33,740 bases of DNA from Corynebacterium sp. ACRPH (GTDB lineage: Bacteria; Actinomycetota; Actinomycetes; Mycobacteriales; Mycobacteriaceae), in the NCBI RefSeq assembly GCF_022347285.1, contig NZ_JAKRND010000021.1, forward strand, positions 1 to 33,740, in the 5' to 3' direction. The notes under the pieces were generated by a model. That model was not told where the DNA came from and did no database searches. It saw nothing but the letters and a program-made list of their open reading frames with translations. Positions 7,743-16,524 of this stretch are shown in pieces; within the stretch, counting starts at the first letter, position 1, and the number at the start of each line of letters is the position of its first letter. Made by a program: the position numbers and the translations under genes.

Positions 7743-8947
7743 TGAACCGCAGGCTGAATCGCAAACGAATCCTCCGGAGGGGCGTTTCCCAGCCGGGAAC
7801 TGCAGCGCCGAGGCGTGACACTGCAGCGCTGCAGAATGACACTGCGGCGCCGCAGGGTGATACTGCGGCGCCGCGGGAAGTTGCTATAGCGCCGCGGCGT
7901 ACTAATGCCGGCGCGCCCCGCGTTATAGCCGTGTATGCAGCGCTGCTGGCTTTGCTGGCGTTCGCGATCGTCCTGGGATTAAGCGTCGGCGCCGTCATGA
8001 AGCCCCCGGCAGAGACGATCCACGACCTCTTCACCGGTGGGAAACTCATATGGCGCTACCGGATGCCCCGTGTGCTCGTGGGAATCCTCGCTGGTGCAGC
8101 GATGGCGGTCTCCGGCGCGTTGCTGCAGCTAGCCCTGCGTAATCCGCTGGCAGCTCCGGACACTGTGGGTGTCACCGCAGGAGGGGGCTTGGCTGCCGTG
8201 GCAGCTCTGTTGAGTGTCGGTTCCTTGCCGGCACAGGCACTGACTCCCGTGGCTTTTATCGGTGCACTGGTGGGTGCAGGCCTGGTGCTGGTGCTCGCGG
8301 GCCGAGGAGCAACGGATCCGGTGCGGCTTACCCTCACTGGCGTAGCGGTCTCTGTGGGTCTGGGCGCGCTGACTCAACTGTTGTTGGTCAAGGCTGCTCC
8401 GGAAGCGGGCGCGGCGATGACCTGGCTTAAGGGGTCGCTTTACGCCCGCACTCTCGCGGATGCGCAAGTAGTGGGGCCAGTGGTGTTGGTAGTCATCGTG
8501 GTAGCCATCGTGCTCTCGAGGCACCTGGACATGCTGAACCTGGACTCTTCTGCCATGGCGGGAGTAGGTGTCAGTGAGCGAACGTGGCGCACCGTGGCGG
8601 TGCTGTTCGCGATCCTGTTGGGAGCTGCCGCTGTGGCTGCGGCGGGGGTGTTGGGATTCGCAGGACTAATCGTGCCGCATGCTGCTCGACTGCTAGTTGG
8701 CGGTGCTGCCAGGCGAGTGGTGCCAGTGTCTGCGCTGGCTGGCGCGGGGTTGGTCGTTTTTTGTGACGCCCTTGGCCGCTGGGCATTTGCACCCACCGAA
8801 ATCCCTGTGGGTGCGTTGATTTCCGTTGTCGGCGCCCCGTACTTCATTTATCTTCTGCTGCGGATGTCCCGCACCCCAGCGGGTGTATCTCGTAGTCCAG
8901 CGGAGGCCCGCGCAATACCCACGACAGTTGAAAGGAGTTCCCGATGA
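7742..8947 (+). CDS. Iron-siderophore ABC transporter permease 2 (FecCD family), repeat-bearing N-terminus
   Basis: A 401-residue FecCD-family permease, the second channel half. The membrane domain begins only near residue 60 (VIAVYAALLALLAFAIVLGLSVG). Conserved segments include YRMPRVLVGILAGAAMAVSG, LRNPLAAPDTVGVTAGGGLA and GFAGLIVPHAARLL. Family members usually start close to the first membrane helix. Here about 55 extra residues precede it, including four 7-residue units of the type DTAAPQG encoded by a 21-bp tandem repeat. The start is well supported by AGGAGG (7727-7732) nine bases ahead of the ATG and by the TGATG overlap, so the extension is probably made. It is predicted to lie in the cytosol. 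Confidence 0.88.
   Translation: MNRRLNRKRILRRGVSQPGTAAPRRDTAALQNDTAAPQGDTAAPREVAIAPRRTNAGAPRVIAVYAALLALLAFAIVLGLSVGAVMKPPAETIHDLFTGGKLIWRYRMPRVLVGILAGAAMAVSGALLQLALRNPLAAPDTVGVTAGGGLAAVAALLSVGSLPAQALTPVAFIGALVGAGLVLVLAGRGATDPVRLTLTGVAVSVGLGALTQLLLVKAAPEAGAAMTWLKGSLYARTLADAQVVGPVVLVVIVVAIVLSRHLDMLNLDSSAMAGVGVSERTWRTVAVLFAILLGAAAVAAAGVLGFAGLIVPHAARLLVGGAARRVVPVSALAGAGLVVFCDALGRWAFAPTEIPVGALISVVGAPYFIYLLLRMSRTPAGVSRSPAEARAIPTTVERSSR
7799..7882 (+). repeat. 21-bp in-frame tandem repeat in permease 2
   Basis: Four units start at 7799, 7820, 7841 and 7862, each opening with ACTGC(A/G)GCGC. The unit keeps the reading frame and encodes a variable 7-residue Thr-Ala-Ala/Pro motif in the N-terminal extension of the permease. 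Copy-number change would alter tail length without breaking the gene. Confidence 0.8.
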
Positions 8948-9723
8948 GCACACCTGCCTTGCACGCCGAGGCCATCACGGTGAGCTACGGCGGCCCAGAT
9001 GTCCTGCGAGACGTTTCCCTCCAGGTTCCGGAGGGGAAGGTTACAGCCCTTATAGGTCCGAATGGCTGCGGAAAATCTACGCTGTTGCGAGCGTTGGGGC
9101 GTCAACAACCAATCTCGAAGGGGCGGGTCTACCTAGGCGATCGCACGATCCACGAGATGAGCGCGCGCGAGTTTGCCCGACACGTTTCCTTCTTGCCGCA
9201 ACAGCCAGTTACTCCCGAGGGGGTGAGTGTGCGGGAAGTTATCGCGTACGGCCGGTACCCGTATACCGGTGCGTTTGCGTCGTTAAAAGCGGAAGACCAC
9301 CGCACGGTGGAGGAGGCAGCTGAGCGCGCCGGGGTGACCTCCCTGCTGGACGTTCCAGCGACGGACTTGTCCGGCGGTCAACGTCAGCGTGTGTGGGTGG
9401 CGATGACTGTGGCTCAGCAGACCCCGGTGCTGCTCCTTGACGAGCCAACGACGTACCTCGACCCCGCGCACCAGATCGCGATTCTGGATTTGGTGCGAGA
9501 TCTCAATTCCGCAGGTCGAACTGTGGTGATGGTCGTGCACGATATGACGCACGCGGCTCGTTTCGCCGATTTCATCGTCGCTATGCGTGACGGTCAGGTG
9601 CTGGCGGCGGGGGAGACAGAGGAAGTTATGTCTGCGCAGCTCGTGGAGCAGCTTTTTGGAATCTCCTGCCTGGAGGCGCGGGACCCCGAAACGGGCCGTG
9701 TCTTGCCGATTCCGTATCGCTAA
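8944..9723 (+). CDS. Iron-siderophore ABC transporter ATP-binding protein
   Basis: A 259-residue FecE/FepC-type ATPase that drives the importer from the cytoplasmic face. Walker A GPNGCGKST lies at residues 38-46, the Q-loop near FLPQQPV, the signature LSGGQRQRV near residue 143, Walker B LLLDEPTTYLD near residue 163, and the switch histidine in VVHDMTHA. AAAGGAG precedes the ATG, which overlaps the permease 2 stop by four bases (ATGA). It is the last gene of the DtxR-box operon. CTAGAG-G-CTCTAG (9731-9743) follows, but it has no T-run and is a doubtful terminator. Confidence 0.93.
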   Translation: MSTPALHAEAITVSYGGPDVLRDVSLQVPEGKVTALIGPNGCGKSTLLRALGRQQPISKGRVYLGDRTIHEMSAREFARHVSFLPQQPVTPEGVSVREVIAYGRYPYTGAFASLKAEDHRTVEEAAERAGVTSLLDVPATDLSGGQRQRVWVAMTVAQQTPVLLLDEPTTYLDPAHQIAILDLVRDLNSAGRTVVMVVHDMTHAARFADFIVAMRDGQVLAAGETEEVMSAQLVEQLFGISCLEARDPETGRVLPIPYR

Positions 9724-9791
9724 GGGCTCGCTAGAGGCTCTAGAAGCAAGTCCGCTAGAGATACTTTGAAGCGCCACCCTCAAGCCGCTAA

Positions 9792-9820
9792 TGAAAACCA
9801 CTTGCAATAACGTGTAGGGT
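9792..9820 (+). promoter_or_regulatory. Leaderless promoter with Zur-like operator
   Basis: TGAAAACCACTTGCA (9792-9806) resembles the actinobacterial Zur palindrome TGAAAATGATTTTCA, with a good left half and a weak right half. Its TGAAAA (9792-9797) stands 17 bases ahead of a -10 TAGGGT (9815-9820), and the ATG at 9829 is 8 bases later. In C. glutamicum a COG0523 gene is a known Zur target, which supports the reading. Confidence 0.5.
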
Positions 9821-9828
9821 GGCGGGCT

Positions 9829-11052
9829 ATGAGACATACACATAGCCATTCATCCGGCCGCACACCCGCGCCCGTCACGGTGCTGTCCGGTTTCCTCGGC
9901 TCGGGCAAGACAACCCTGCTCAACGACCTGCTTGCCAACCGAGGTGGCCGTCGCATCGCGGTGATCGTCAACGACTTCTCGGAAATCAACATCGACGCCG
10001 CCCTCATCGCCGGGGAAGGCCACCTCACGCGCGGCGAAGACCGCTTCGTCGAGCTCACCAACGGCTGCATCTGCTGCACATTGCGCGAGGATCTGGTGGA
10101 ATCCGTTGGCACGCTCGCACGCAGTGGCGACTTCGACCACATTGTCATCGAATCCACCGGCATCTCCGAGCCCATGCCCGTCGCCGCAACCTTCGAATGG
10201 CGTTGGGAGGACGGCACTCGCCTCGCGGACGTTGCGCCGATCGACACTATGGTCACTCTTGTTGACGCCGCCCAGTTCCTGCCGCAAATAGGGCAGAAGA
10301 AGCTGCTTACAGAAGCGGACTTGCAGGCGACTGCGGACGACGAACGCACCATCGCGGATCTGCTGGTCGATCAGGTGGAATTCGCGGACGTCATCTACGT
10401 CACCAAGGCGGACCTTGTCAGCGAGCAGCGCTACCGCGCGACGGTAGCGCTGCTGCGCCGAATGAACCCGCGGGCGCGCATCGAGAAACTTCTCCACGGC
10501 CGCATAGTCACCGACCTGTCCGGAGGTTCGGCAAGCGGTGCGGCGAGTAATGCAGCGCGCAACGCAGCGACTAACGCATGTGAGCCTGGCAATGTTGAAG
10601 CTCCTGGTGTTGCGAGCGCAGGGCGGTCGGCGGTAGATGACATTCTCGGCGCGCACCTCTACGACGAGGCGACGGCCCGCGCCTACGAGGGCTACCTCGA
10701 CGAGCTGGAGAACCCGCACACCCCAGAGACGGAAGAGTACGGCATCAGCTCCGTTGTCTTCCGCGGGGACCGCCCCTTCGACAGGGAGAGGCTGATTAAG
10801 GCGCTGCGCTCCACAACTGGGTTGGTGCGTTCCAAGGGATACTGCTGGATCGCCGACCGTCCGGAGCTCGCTCAGGTGTGGCACCAGGCTGGTCCTGACC
10901 TGCGGATACAACCGGCCGGCGGGTGGCGCCAGGTGGGGCTAACTCCCTCGAGTGAGGTGGTACTGATTGGCGTCAATTTCGATGCAGACAGAGCGGTACA
11001 GCAATTCTCTAATGCAATGCTGAGTGACACAGAGGTAAGAGCTATGCTGTAA
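9829..11052 (+). CDS. COG0523/CobW-family GTPase, probable zinc metallochaperone
   Basis: A 407-residue G3E-family P-loop GTPase. Walker A GFLGSGKTT is at residues 21-29, and the metal-binding CxCC signature lies in NGCICCTLRED (C80, C82, C83). ESTG and TKAD mark the other nucleotide motifs. The C-terminal CobW_C domain runs from about residue 305 (YGISSVVFRGDRPFD). The N-terminus HTHSH could also bind metal. An Ala/Gly/Asn-rich linker near residues 229-265 separates the domains. Zur-regulated members insert or allocate zinc when zinc is scarce, and the operator-like sequence upstream supports that over a cobalamin role. No cobalamin genes are nearby. Confidence 0.85.
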   Translation: MRHTHSHSSGRTPAPVTVLSGFLGSGKTTLLNDLLANRGGRRIAVIVNDFSEINIDAALIAGEGHLTRGEDRFVELTNGCICCTLREDLVESVGTLARSGDFDHIVIESTGISEPMPVAATFEWRWEDGTRLADVAPIDTMVTLVDAAQFLPQIGQKKLLTEADLQATADDERTIADLLVDQVEFADVIYVTKADLVSEQRYRATVALLRRMNPRARIEKLLHGRIVTDLSGGSASGAASNAARNAATNACEPGNVEAPGVASAGRSAVDDILGAHLYDEATARAYEGYLDELENPHTPETEEYGISSVVFRGDRPFDRERLIKALRSTTGLVRSKGYCWIADRPELAQVWHQAGPDLRIQPAGGWRQVGLTPSSEVVLIGVNFDADRAVQQFSNAMLSDTEVRAML

Positions 11053-11150
11053 GGGTCGCACGTCACATTTGGATGGCGTGGTCCCTTCCCGCGTCGGCGC
11101 GGTCGTTTCGGCGTGGGCGAGGCAATGTCGCACTTTAGGGAGAAACATTC

Positions 11151-12740
11151 GTGAGTAACACCCGTCCGGTAGTCCTCATCGCCGACAAGCTGTCCCAGTC
11201 CACCGTCGATGCCCTCGGCGATTCCGTCGAGGTTCGCTGGGTCGACGGCCCGAACCGCCCCGAACTGCTGAAGGCAGTCGCAGACGCGGACGCGCTGCTG
11301 GTCCGCTCTGCAACCACCGTCGACGCCGAGGTGCTCGAGGCAGCACCGAAGCTGCAGATCGTCGGTCGCGCTGGCGTGGGCCTGGACAACGTTGACATCG
11401 ACACCGCCACCTCCCGCGGCGTGATGGTCGCCAACGCTCCGACCTCCAACATCCACTCCGCTTGCGAGCACGCAATCAGCCTGCTGCTGTCCACCGCCCG
11501 CCAGATCCCCGCCGCCGACAAGACCCTGCGCGACGGCGAGTGGAAGCGTTCCTCCTTCAAGGGCGTGGAGATCCTGGGCAAGACCGTCGGCATCGTCGGC
11601 TTCGGCCACATCGGCCAGCTGTTTGCACAGCGCCTGGCCGCTTTCGAGACGGACATCATCGCTTACGACCCGTACGCCAATCCCGCTCGCGCCGCACAGC
11701 TGGGCGTGGAGCTGGTGGAGCTGGAAGAGCTGATGGGCCGCTCCGATTTCGTGACCATCCACCTGCCGAAGACTAAGGAAACCGCGGGCATGTTCGACGC
11801 GGATCTGCTGGCAAAGTCCAAGAAGGGGCAGATCATCATCAACGCCGCCCGCGGCGGCCTGGTGGACGAGGCGGCCCTGGCGGAGGCCATCAAGTCCGGC
11901 CACATCCGCGGCGCCGGCTTCGACGTGTACGCCTCCGAGCCGTGCACCGACTCCCCACTGTTCGAGCTGGAAGAGGTCGTCGTTACCCCGCACCTGGGCG
12001 CTTCCACCGTGGAGGCACAGGACCGTGCGGGCACCGATGTTGCCGCATCCGTTCTGAAGGCCCTGGCCGGCGACTTCGTCCCGGACGCCGTGAACGTCTC
12101 CGGCGGCAAGGTTTCCGAGGAAGTTGCCCTGTGGCTGAACCTGGCCACCAACCTGGGCCGCGTTGCCTCCGAGCTGCTGAACAGCGCTCCGAACACCGTG
12201 ACCGTCACCGCTCGTGGCGAGTTGTCTACCGAGTCCGTCGACGCGCTGGGTCTGGCTGGCCTGCGTGGTGTGTTCTCCGGCGTGATCGACGAGCAGGTCA
12301 CCTTTGTCAACGCCCCGCAGATCGCTGAAGAGCGCGGCGTGGAGCTGGACGTACAGACTCAGGACGAGTCCGTCAGCCACCGCTCTATCCTGGAGGTTCA
12401 GGTTGTCGCCGCAGACGGCACCACCGCCACCGTCGCCGGTGCGCTGACCGGCTTGGAGCACGTGGAGAAGATCGTCCGTATCAACCACCGCGGCCTGGAC
12501 CTGCGAGCCACCGGCACGAACCTGTTCCTGGCATACCCGGATCAGCCGGGCGCGCTGGGCAAGGTCGGTACGCTGCTGGGTAACAAGGGCATCAACATCG
12601 ACGCCGCTGCACTGTCCCCGACGGACGATGAGCAGGCTGCAACTCTGGTTCTGCGCGTGAGTGAGGAACTGGACCAGCAGCTAGTCGAAGAGGTCAAGGC
12701 AGAGCTGAACGCCTCCAACGCGTTCGTTCTGAACCTCTAA
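11151..12740 (+). CDS. serA: D-3-phosphoglycerate dehydrogenase
   Basis: A 529-residue long-form enzyme (type I, as in mycobacteria and C. glutamicum). It oxidises 3-phosphoglycerate to 3-phosphohydroxypyruvate with NAD, the first step of serine synthesis. The catalytic and Rossmann domains cover about residues 1-310, with GFGHIG at 150-155, the substrate arginine in NAARGGLVDE and the catalytic histidine H281 in TPHLGAST. An allosteric-substrate-binding domain follows (about 320-445), then a C-terminal ACT domain (from about 455, LFLAYPDQPGALGKVG) for serine feedback. The GTG at 11151 follows AGGGAG (11137-11142). The gene lies 98 bases after the GTPase gene and faces efeB across 59 bases. 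Confidence 0.96.
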   Translation: MSNTRPVVLIADKLSQSTVDALGDSVEVRWVDGPNRPELLKAVADADALLVRSATTVDAEVLEAAPKLQIVGRAGVGLDNVDIDTATSRGVMVANAPTSNIHSACEHAISLLLSTARQIPAADKTLRDGEWKRSSFKGVEILGKTVGIVGFGHIGQLFAQRLAAFETDIIAYDPYANPARAAQLGVELVELEELMGRSDFVTIHLPKTKETAGMFDADLLAKSKKGQIIINAARGGLVDEAALAEAIKSGHIRGAGFDVYASEPCTDSPLFELEEVVVTPHLGASTVEAQDRAGTDVAASVLKALAGDFVPDAVNVSGGKVSEEVALWLNLATNLGRVASELLNSAPNTVTVTARGELSTESVDALGLAGLRGVFSGVIDEQVTFVNAPQIAEERGVELDVQTQDESVSHRSILEVQVVAADGTTATVAGALTGLEHVEKIVRINHRGLDLRATGTNLFLAYPDQPGALGKVGTLLGNKGINIDAAALSPTDDEQAATLVLRVSEELDQQLVEEVKAELNASNAFVLNL

Positions 12741-12799
12741 CCCGCGATCCTGGGCTCACCGTCCAGCGGCCGGCGACCCGGGTGCAGGCTCGCCCCCGG

Positions 12800-14185
12800 C
12801 TAGCCGAACAACTGGGCGCCCCAGTCCTCACCTTCGCCGAGCCCCCGCGGGCAGGCGAAGATCGCCGAGGATTCGTAGCGCACGTACTCGTTCATCTTGT
12901 CGTTGCGCGAGAGCTTCATCTGAATTGGGATGAAGCTCTTTTTTGCGTCTGCAACATAGGCAATGAAGAACAGCCCCGCCGACAGGTGGCCGAAGTTATC
13001 CGACCCCTCCACGAAGTTGTACGCCCGCCGCAGCATGCGCTGCCCGTCGTTGTTGTCGGGGTGTGCAAGGAAGACGTGCGAATCCTCCGGGATCGCGGCC
13101 TCGCGCCCGATTGTCAGGTCGAAGGGCACATCGGCGAACTCGTCGTCTGTACCAATCGGCGCACCGTTGTCCTTGTAGCGGGCGAAGGTGTGCTCCTGGT
13201 CGGACAGCGACTGCCTATCCCACGTTTCCAGCAGCATGCGGATGCGCCGGGCACACAGGTACGAGCCACCTGCCATCCAGTCCTGCCCGCCGGCTCCGTT
13301 GCCGTCGCTGGCCCAGATGTACTTATCCATTTCCTCGGTTTCCTCCGCCACCACGTTGCGGGTGCCGTCCTTGAAACCAAAGAGGTTGCGTGGGGTTTGC
13401 TGCTCGCGGGTGGTGGAGCTGGCGCGGCCGTATCCCAGCTGCGACCAGCGCACTTCCACCACGCCGCTGCCGGCGCGCACCAGGTTGCGCACGGCGTGGA
13501 CGGCCACCTGCGGGTCGTCGGCGCAGGCCTGGATCACGATGTCGCCGTCGCACAGTTTGTCTACCAGCTGGTCGGAGGGGAATTTCGGCATGACCTCGAA
13601 TCCCTCGGGGCGCCGACCTGCCAGGCCGAAGCGCTTGTCGAAGAGTTTGGGCCCGTAGCCGATCGTTAGCGTGAGGTTGTTCGTGCCGAGGTCGATCGCC
13701 TCGCCGGAATCCTCGGGTACCCAGAACTGGGCGGCGTCACTACGTTGGTCTTCGCGCAGCGGCGCGGCGGTTTCGCCGGCCACCATGCGCTCGGCCATGC
13801 CGGTCCATTCGGTGAGCATATCGCGCAGGTCGTCGCGGTTGTCGGTGGTTACGTCGAACGCGACGATATGCAGGTGTTCCTGTTGCGCGGTCGCGATGCC
13901 GGCTTGGTGCTCGCCCCTAAAAGGTATGACGCCCTCAGCCGCATCTTTCTGCCCGAACGGACCAACGTTGGCCTTGTCGGCGGCGATCGCTCCCGCTCCG
14001 GTGGCGAGCACTCCAGCGCCGGCGCCAACTCCCAGCCCGGTGAGGAATCGGCGGCGGGAGATTCCCGTGCCGTTAGCGCCGGCGGCGTTCCTGCCGTTAG
14101 CGACGGCGTGGTTGGAAGCGCCAGCGTTGCTAGCGCTAGCAGCGGAGTCGGCGGATTCGCGGGGAGTAGGGGATTCGGCGGACAT
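12800..14185 (-). CDS. efeB: Dye-decolourising peroxidase of the iron-uptake system, Tat-exported
   Basis: A 461-residue haem peroxidase of the DyP/EfeB type, exported folded by the Tat pathway. The signal has the twin-arginine motif ISRRRFLTGLG near residue 42, then a Gly/Ala-rich hydrophobic stretch. The DyP fingerprint GxxDG is present as GFKDG in LFGFKDGTRN. SHVFLAHP is the likely proximal haem-ligand region. Established role: EfeB works with EfeU and EfeO to take up ferrous iron or to release iron from haem. It is the last gene of the minus-strand efe operon, 103 bases after efeO. The 59-base gap to serA holds GC-rich sequence but no convincing terminator. Confidence 0.92.
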   Translation of the reverse strand: MSAESPTPRESADSAASASNAGASNHAVANGRNAAGANGTGISRRRFLTGLGVGAGAGVLATGAGAIAADKANVGPFGQKDAAEGVIPFRGEHQAGIATAQQEHLHIVAFDVTTDNRDDLRDMLTEWTGMAERMVAGETAAPLREDQRSDAAQFWVPEDSGEAIDLGTNNLTLTIGYGPKLFDKRFGLAGRRPEGFEVMPKFPSDQLVDKLCDGDIVIQACADDPQVAVHAVRNLVRAGSGVVEVRWSQLGYGRASSTTREQQTPRNLFGFKDGTRNVVAEETEEMDKYIWASDGNGAGGQDWMAGGSYLCARRIRMLLETWDRQSLSDQEHTFARYKDNGAPIGTDDEFADVPFDLTIGREAAIPEDSHVFLAHPDNNDGQRMLRRAYNFVEGSDNFGHLSAGLFFIAYVADAKKSFIPIQMKLSRNDKMNEYVRYESSAIFACPRGLGEGEDWGAQLFG

Positions 14186-14288
14186 GGTATGGCTTTCTTC
14201 TTGAGACGGGTAATGGCTGGAGATCGGGCGAAAACCGGTGCCCCGGAAATGGGGAGTCCTGAACTGGGGGATCAGGGGACAGCGTGGC

Positions 14289-15500
14289 TTAGCCGGCGAT
14301 GATGGTCTGAACCTCGGAGACGGCCTCGGTCAGGTGGTCCAGGGCGCCAGAGAGCTTCTTGCGCTCGGATTCGCTCACCGTGTCGTAGAGCACGAACCCG
14401 TCGCCCTTGCGGTAGCCGTTCAGAAGCTCCTGAACCTCATCGAAGCGCTTGTTGATCTCGTCCAGCTTGCCGGGCTTGCGCTGCTCCAGCGGGGTTTCCA
14501 GCGCGGCGATGGCGGCCTTGGAGCCTTCCAAGTTGGCCTGGAAGTCCCACAGGTCGGTCTTGGAGAAGATGTCCTCTTCGCCAGTGATCTTCGAGGTGGC
14601 GATCTCGTCCAGCAGGCCCAGAGCGCCCGTGGCGATCTGTACCGGGGTGACGTCGAAGTCCTTGGATTCCACGCCCTCGACGAGCTCGTCGACGTCCTTG
14701 GAGAGCTGATCGGCCAGCTTCTTGGTGTTGTCCGTGATCTTCTTGTTCTTCCACAGATCTTTTTCGATGGCGTGGAAGCCGGTCCATTCGTCTCCGTCGG
14801 CGATATCGGCCTCGCGCAGGTCGATGCGCGGGTCGAGGTCATTCGGGAAGGATTCTGCGACTGGCTCGATGCGCTCGTAAGGGGTGCGGACCTGCGCGAA
14901 GAGCTCCTTGGCCTTTTCCATGTCGTCGGCCTTGATTGCATTGACGAACTCAGCGGTCCGGGATTTCAGGTTCTTCGTCTGCGAGCGGACGTAGGAAACG
15001 TAGTTATCCACGGCCTCCTGCAGCGCTTCGTCGCCCTCGGCGGCGGAGACCGCGTCGCCGGTGACGTTGATGTCGGTGCCAATGCCTGCGCCGACCATTC
15101 CGGGCTTGCACAGTCCCTGGTACTTGCCGGGCTCGCGGAGCTCGACCACCAGCTTGCGGGTCGCGCCCGGTCCGATGTTCTCAACTTCGCCTTCCACGCG
15201 GCCGCCATCGGTGAGGACGTAGAACTCGTTGATCTTGGAGCCATTGTTGGTAACCGTGAACGTATTAGAGCCTGTGGACAGGTCGGCGCTGGACAGGGTG
15301 CAGGCGTCGTCGGTTTGCGTGACCTCGATGGTGTTGGATGCATCCTTGTCGGCGCAGGCGCTCAGAGTCGCTGGGAAGAGGACCAGCGGTAGTGCCAGCG
15401 CAGCGGCGGAGCGAACGGGGCGCGCAGAGCGCACGGTGCGGGAAGTGCCGGTGGAACGGGAGTTGTGGGTGGAACGGGAGGTACGGGTGGTGCGGATCAT
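14289..15500 (-). CDS. efeO: Iron-uptake periplasmic/lipoprotein component EfeO
   Basis: A 403-residue exported iron-binding protein. An unusual 27-residue Arg/Thr/Ser-rich run precedes a hydrophobic segment and the lipobox LSAC, so it should be membrane-anchored. The N-terminal cupredoxin-like domain covers about residues 55-150 (NTFTVTNNGSKINEFYVL, GKYQGLCKPGM). The imelysin/M75-type helical domain runs from about 165 to the end, including GFHAIEKDLW, a variant of the conserved metal-binding GxHxxE motif. It probably captures iron and passes it to EfeU. The ATG at 15500 lacks a strong Shine-Dalgarno. A shorter start within the Arg-rich run is possible. Confidence 0.9.
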   Translation of the reverse strand: MIRTTRTSRSTHNSRSTGTSRTVRSARPVRSAAALALPLVLFPATLSACADKDASNTIEVTQTDDACTLSSADLSTGSNTFTVTNNGSKINEFYVLTDGGRVEGEVENIGPGATRKLVVELREPGKYQGLCKPGMVGAGIGTDINVTGDAVSAAEGDEALQEAVDNYVSYVRSQTKNLKSRTAEFVNAIKADDMEKAKELFAQVRTPYERIEPVAESFPNDLDPRIDLREADIADGDEWTGFHAIEKDLWKNKKITDNTKKLADQLSKDVDELVEGVESKDFDVTPVQIATGALGLLDEIATSKITGEEDIFSKTDLWDFQANLEGSKAAIAALETPLEQRKPGKLDEINKRFDEVQELLNGYRKGDGFVLYDTVSESERKKLSGALDHLTEAVSEVQTIIAG

Positions 15501-15577
15501 GATGGGGATGAGTCTTTCTTTTGTAGTTGAAACGCGAGCTAAGCGCGCTAAGGCAGGAAGTTGGAGGGATGGGGGAT

Positions 15578-16432
15578 TTAGGCGTTGGCTGGGGTGGTCG
15601 GGGCGGAAGAGTGGGCGTCAGAACCCTTAGAAGTAGACGGCACCTTCTTCGACAGGCGTAGGAACAGCCACATCGCGACAACCAGGTAAACAGCCCAACC
15701 GATGAACGCCAGGACGGTTGGCGCGGGCACGATGTTGAACATGCCCTCCAGCAGAGCGGCGTACCAGGTGCCCGGCGTGAGTACCCCCGAGATGTCGAAG
15801 AGGATCGAGTTGAGCCCCGGCAGCACGTTGGCCTCCTGCAGGTCGGTGATGCCGTAGCGCAGGATGCCAGCGGCGACGACCACCAACAGGATGCCAACGA
15901 CCTGGAAGAACACCTGCAGGTTGATGGTGATGGCGCCGCGGTACATCAGTACACCCAGCAGCACGGCGATCGCTACGCCGATACCCAGGCCGATGAATGG
16001 GGTGGCGTTGTCGCTGGTAAAGGAGTCGAAGACCAGCAGGATCGTCTCGATTCCCTCGCGACCGACGGCCAGCAGCGCCACCGCGAACACTGCTTTGGGG
16101 CCGATGGCGGCGTCGAGCTTGCCTTTCAGCTCGTCGGCCATGTTCTTGCCGGTGGAGGACATCCACAGCAGCATCCAGGTAATCATGGCTACGGTGACCA
16201 GGCTGGCGATGCCGCCGATGAGTTCCTGGCCCTGGGTGGTGAGCGTCTTCGTTCCGAACTGCAGGACGAGGAAGCTGATGACGGTGATGGCCAGCGCGGC
16301 GGCGACTCCGCCCCACAGCCAGGGGCGTTCGTGGGAGCGGCCGGTCTTCTTTAGATAGGCGGCCAGGATGATGACGATCATCGTGGCTTCGAGGCCTTCT
16401 CGAAGTCCGATGAGCAGGTTGGCGTAGAGCAT
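15578..16432 (-). CDS. efeU: Ferrous iron permease EfeU (FTR1 family)
   Basis: A 284-residue membrane protein with about seven helices, related to yeast Ftr1. Two REGLE-type iron motifs are visible: REGLE at residues 11-15 and REGIE near residue 127, each inside a membrane helix. The C-terminus is a short Ser/Lys-rich cytosolic tail. The ATG at 16432 is preferred over an in-frame TTG four codons upstream because TTGAGG stands at the right distance from the ATG. It is the first gene of efeUOB, 77 bases before efeO. Two DtxR-like boxes upstream point to induction under iron limitation. Confidence 0.92.
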   Translation of the reverse strand: MLYANLLIGLREGLEATMIVIILAAYLKKTGRSHERPWLWGGVAAALAITVISFLVLQFGTKTLTTQGQELIGGIASLVTVAMITWMLLWMSSTGKNMADELKGKLDAAIGPKAVFAVALLAVGREGIETILLVFDSFTSDNATPFIGLGIGVAIAVLLGVLMYRGAITINLQVFFQVVGILLVVVAAGILRYGITDLQEANVLPGLNSILFDISGVLTPGTWYAALLEGMFNIVPAPTVLAFIGWAVYLVVAMWLFLRLSKKVPSTSKGSDAHSSAPTTPANA

Positions 16433-16458
16433 GGGCAACCTCAAGAGGAGGGGCGAGT

Positions 16459-16477
16459 TCAGGTTAGTCTCGCCTTA
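16459..16477 (-). promoter_or_regulatory. DtxR box 1 of efeUOB
   Basis: TCAGGTTAGTCTCGCCTTA, read on the plus strand, matches the DtxR consensus at about 15 of 19 positions, with a nearly perfect left half. It lies just downstream of the predicted efeU transcription start (about base 16488), where bound repressor would block elongation. Confidence 0.65.
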
Positions 16478-16494
16478 GTGATTGGGACCGCTTT

Positions 16495-16524
16495 AGCATA
16501 ATCCCCTAGGTGAGGTTTGCCTAA
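16495..16524 (-). promoter_or_regulatory. efeUOB promoter with DtxR box 2
   Basis: On the minus strand TAGGCA (16523-16518) and TATGCT (16500-16495) are 17 bases apart, a reasonable promoter. CTAGGTGAGGTTTGCCTAA (16506-16524, plus-strand reading) matches the DtxR consensus at about 14 of 19 positions and covers the -35 element. Two boxes flanking one start site suggest tight iron repression. Confidence 0.65.

Noticed and set aside
9731..9743. CTAGAG-G-CTCTAG as terminator of the iron-import operon
   Set aside because: The loop is too small for the full stem and there is no T-run after it.
10872..12488. Long minus-strand open frame (538 codons) opposite serA
   Set aside because: It lies wholly antisense to a clear serA, has biased low-complexity composition typical of GC-rich shadow frames, and shows no recognisable domain.
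14238..15392. 384-codon plus-strand frame opposite efeO
   Set aside because: EfeO is strongly supported on the minus strand by its lipobox and domains. The plus frame shows no domain and has shadow composition.
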